In this document: piece by piece, positions 5,600 to 6,317 of the stretch
How positions within the stretch are numbered: the stretch's first letter is position 1
How the letters are laid out: the number at the start of each line of letters is the position of its first letter
NCBI GenBank assembly: GCA_023386255.1
Contig: JAEWKB010000301.1
Coordinates: 1 to 6,317 of the forward strand
Source: Bacteroidota bacterium
GTDB lineage: Bacteria; Bacteroidota; Bacteroidia; Flavobacteriales; Flavobacteriaceae
Direction of reading: 5' to 3'
Length of the DNA: 6,317 nucleotides
Notes under the pieces: model-generated
Databases searched by the model: none
The model's input: only the letters and a program-made list of their open reading frames with translations
Told to the model about the DNA's origin: nothing
Position numbers and translations under genes: made by a program

Positions 5600-5643
5600 T
5601 CAATCATCAATCATTAATCATCTCATTTAATCAATCATCATCA
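5600..5643 (+). repeat. G-free low-complexity leader before the S41 peptidase gene
   Basis: The spacer between the MarR stop and the peptidase ATG consists of degenerate repeats of AATCATC/AATCA-like units and contains no G on the plus strand over 44 bases. The transcript leader here would be unstructured, with no possible Shine-Dalgarno sequence. No promoter of the TAnnTTTG type and no hairpin is seen, which favours co-transcription with the MarR gene. Confidence 0.6.
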
Positions 5644-6317
5644 ATGAAACGGACAGTTTTTTTTATTATCACAGCGGCGGCCCTTTTGGCAGGTAGCGCA
5701 TTAAAGGCCCAAACCGCCAAAACAGTTACCAAAAAGGAAAAAGAACAGGTAATTAACAGCCTGATCAAAAACATGCACGACCTTTATGTTTTTCCAGATG
5801 TGGCTAAAACAGCTGAAAAGCAGGTACTGGCCCTGCAGAAAAAAGGCGTATATGCAAACATTACCGATCCGAAAGAGTTTGCCAAAACACTTACAACCCA
5901 ACTGCGCGAAATTATTAAAGACAAGCATCTGGGCGTACGTTATGACCCTGAAAGAGCCGCAGCTAACCCTGCTGATACAGTAGCTAACAAACAGCGTGAA
6001 GAAGGTTTCTTCAGGTTTATGAGGCGCGTAAATCTTGGCTTTCCTAAGATAGATATCCTGCCCGGTAATGTGGGCTATTTTAAAATAGACGGCTTTGGCC
6101 CTGTAGATAAAGTAGCCGAAACCTGCAGCGGCGCCATGGCATTTCTTGCCAATACCGACGCGCTTATTATAGACCTGCGCGACAACCACGGCGGCGACCC
6201 TGCTATGGTGCAGTATCTGGTAAGCTATTTTTTTGATAACAAGCCCGTACACATAAACAGCCTGTACTACAGGGCAGGTAACCAGACTACCGAGTACTGG
6301 ACAATTCCTGTGAAAGG
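5644..6317 (+). CDS. Secreted S41-family peptidase, N-terminal part (cut by window edge)
   Basis: The frame is open for 224 codons from ATG 5644 to the window end. A Sec signal peptide spans 1-22, with cleavage probably after Ala22 (LKA|Q, a common Flavobacteriaceae pattern), and there is no lipobox, so the product is periplasmic or secreted. Residues about 30-100 form a helical N-terminal domain like that of interphotoreceptor retinoid-binding-protein-type S41 peptidases (INSLIKNMHDLYVFPD, DKHLGVRYD). The catalytic domain begins near 138: GNVGYFKIDGF (141-151) and the hallmark DLRDNHGGDPAMVQYLVSYFF starting at Asp177. Such enzymes cut near protein C termini with a Ser/Lys-type centre. The catalytic Ser normally lies well after DLRxNxGG and is outside the window, so activity cannot be confirmed. 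No PDZ domain is seen in the visible part, unlike classic CtpA. It lies directly downstream of the MarR gene. Confidence 0.88.
   Translation, partial: MKRTVFFIITAAALLAGSALKAQTAKTVTKKEKEQVINSLIKNMHDLYVFPDVAKTAEKQVLALQKKGVYANITDPKEFAKTLTTQLREIIKDKHLGVRYDPERAAANPADTVANKQREEGFFRFMRRVNLGFPKIDILPGNVGYFKIDGFGPVDKVAETCSGAMAFLANTDALIIDLRDNHGGDPAMVQYLVSYFFDNKPVHINSLYYRAGNQTTEYWTIPVK

Noticed and set aside
5701..6252. 183-residue open frame on the minus strand
   Set aside because: It lies opposite the S41 peptidase, which has a signal peptide and the DLRxNxGG motif. The antisense product shows no domain and is explained by the codon pattern of the real gene.
1..6317. Signs of a mobile element, defence system, CRISPR array or RNA gene
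   Set aside because: No transposase, integrase, nuclease, helicase, toxin-antitoxin pair, spaced repeats, tRNA-like cloverleaf or rRNA sequence was seen on either strand. Base composition and codon style look uniform across the genes.

Overview
The window looks like a chromosomal stretch of a Bacteroidota bacterium, most likely a Flavobacteriaceae member. The support is consistent rather than conclusive. Promoter-like elements match the Bacteroidota TTTG / TAnnTTTG pattern, and no start codon has a clear Shine-Dalgarno sequence. There are two Cys-anchored lipoproteins, one with an acidic surface-export-like signal after the Cys. Bacillithiol and menaquinone genes are present. Nothing indicates a plasmid, prophage, transposon, CRISPR array, rRNA or tRNA.

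Left half (1-2597), all on the minus strand. In transcription order: a YdiI/MenI-type hotdog thioesterase (2597-2166), a MenF/EntC-type isochorismate synthase (2107-1064), a 60-residue DUF3606 protein (957-775) closed by an intrinsic terminator, and the bacillithiol deacetylase bshB1 (from 689, running off the left edge about ten residues before its expected end). The thioesterase and isochorismate synthase plausibly serve menaquinone synthesis: chorismate to isochorismate early in the pathway, and DHNA-CoA hydrolysis late in it. BshB1 makes the thiol cofactor precursor GlcN-malate.

A 164-bp divergent intergenic region (2598-2761) separates the two halves and carries promoter-like elements on both strands.

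Right half (2762-6317), all on the plus strand. It holds a 528-residue lipoprotein with a probable parallel beta-helix (2762-4348), a DUF1579 lipoprotein (4407-5063) ending in a strong terminator, a MarR-family regulator (5166-5597) with a perfect 14-bp palindrome between its -33 and -7 elements, and the N-terminal 224 residues of a secreted S41-family peptidase (5644 onward, cut by the right edge). The MarR and peptidase genes are 46 bp apart with no terminator between them and may be co-transcribed.

Most of this is ordinary housekeeping and cell-envelope content, and I did not find a convincing new multi-gene system. The points most worth a second look are the palindromes in front of the MarR and DUF3606 genes, the surface-export-like signal on the beta-helix lipoprotein, and the unusual low-complexity leaders before the menF and S41 genes.
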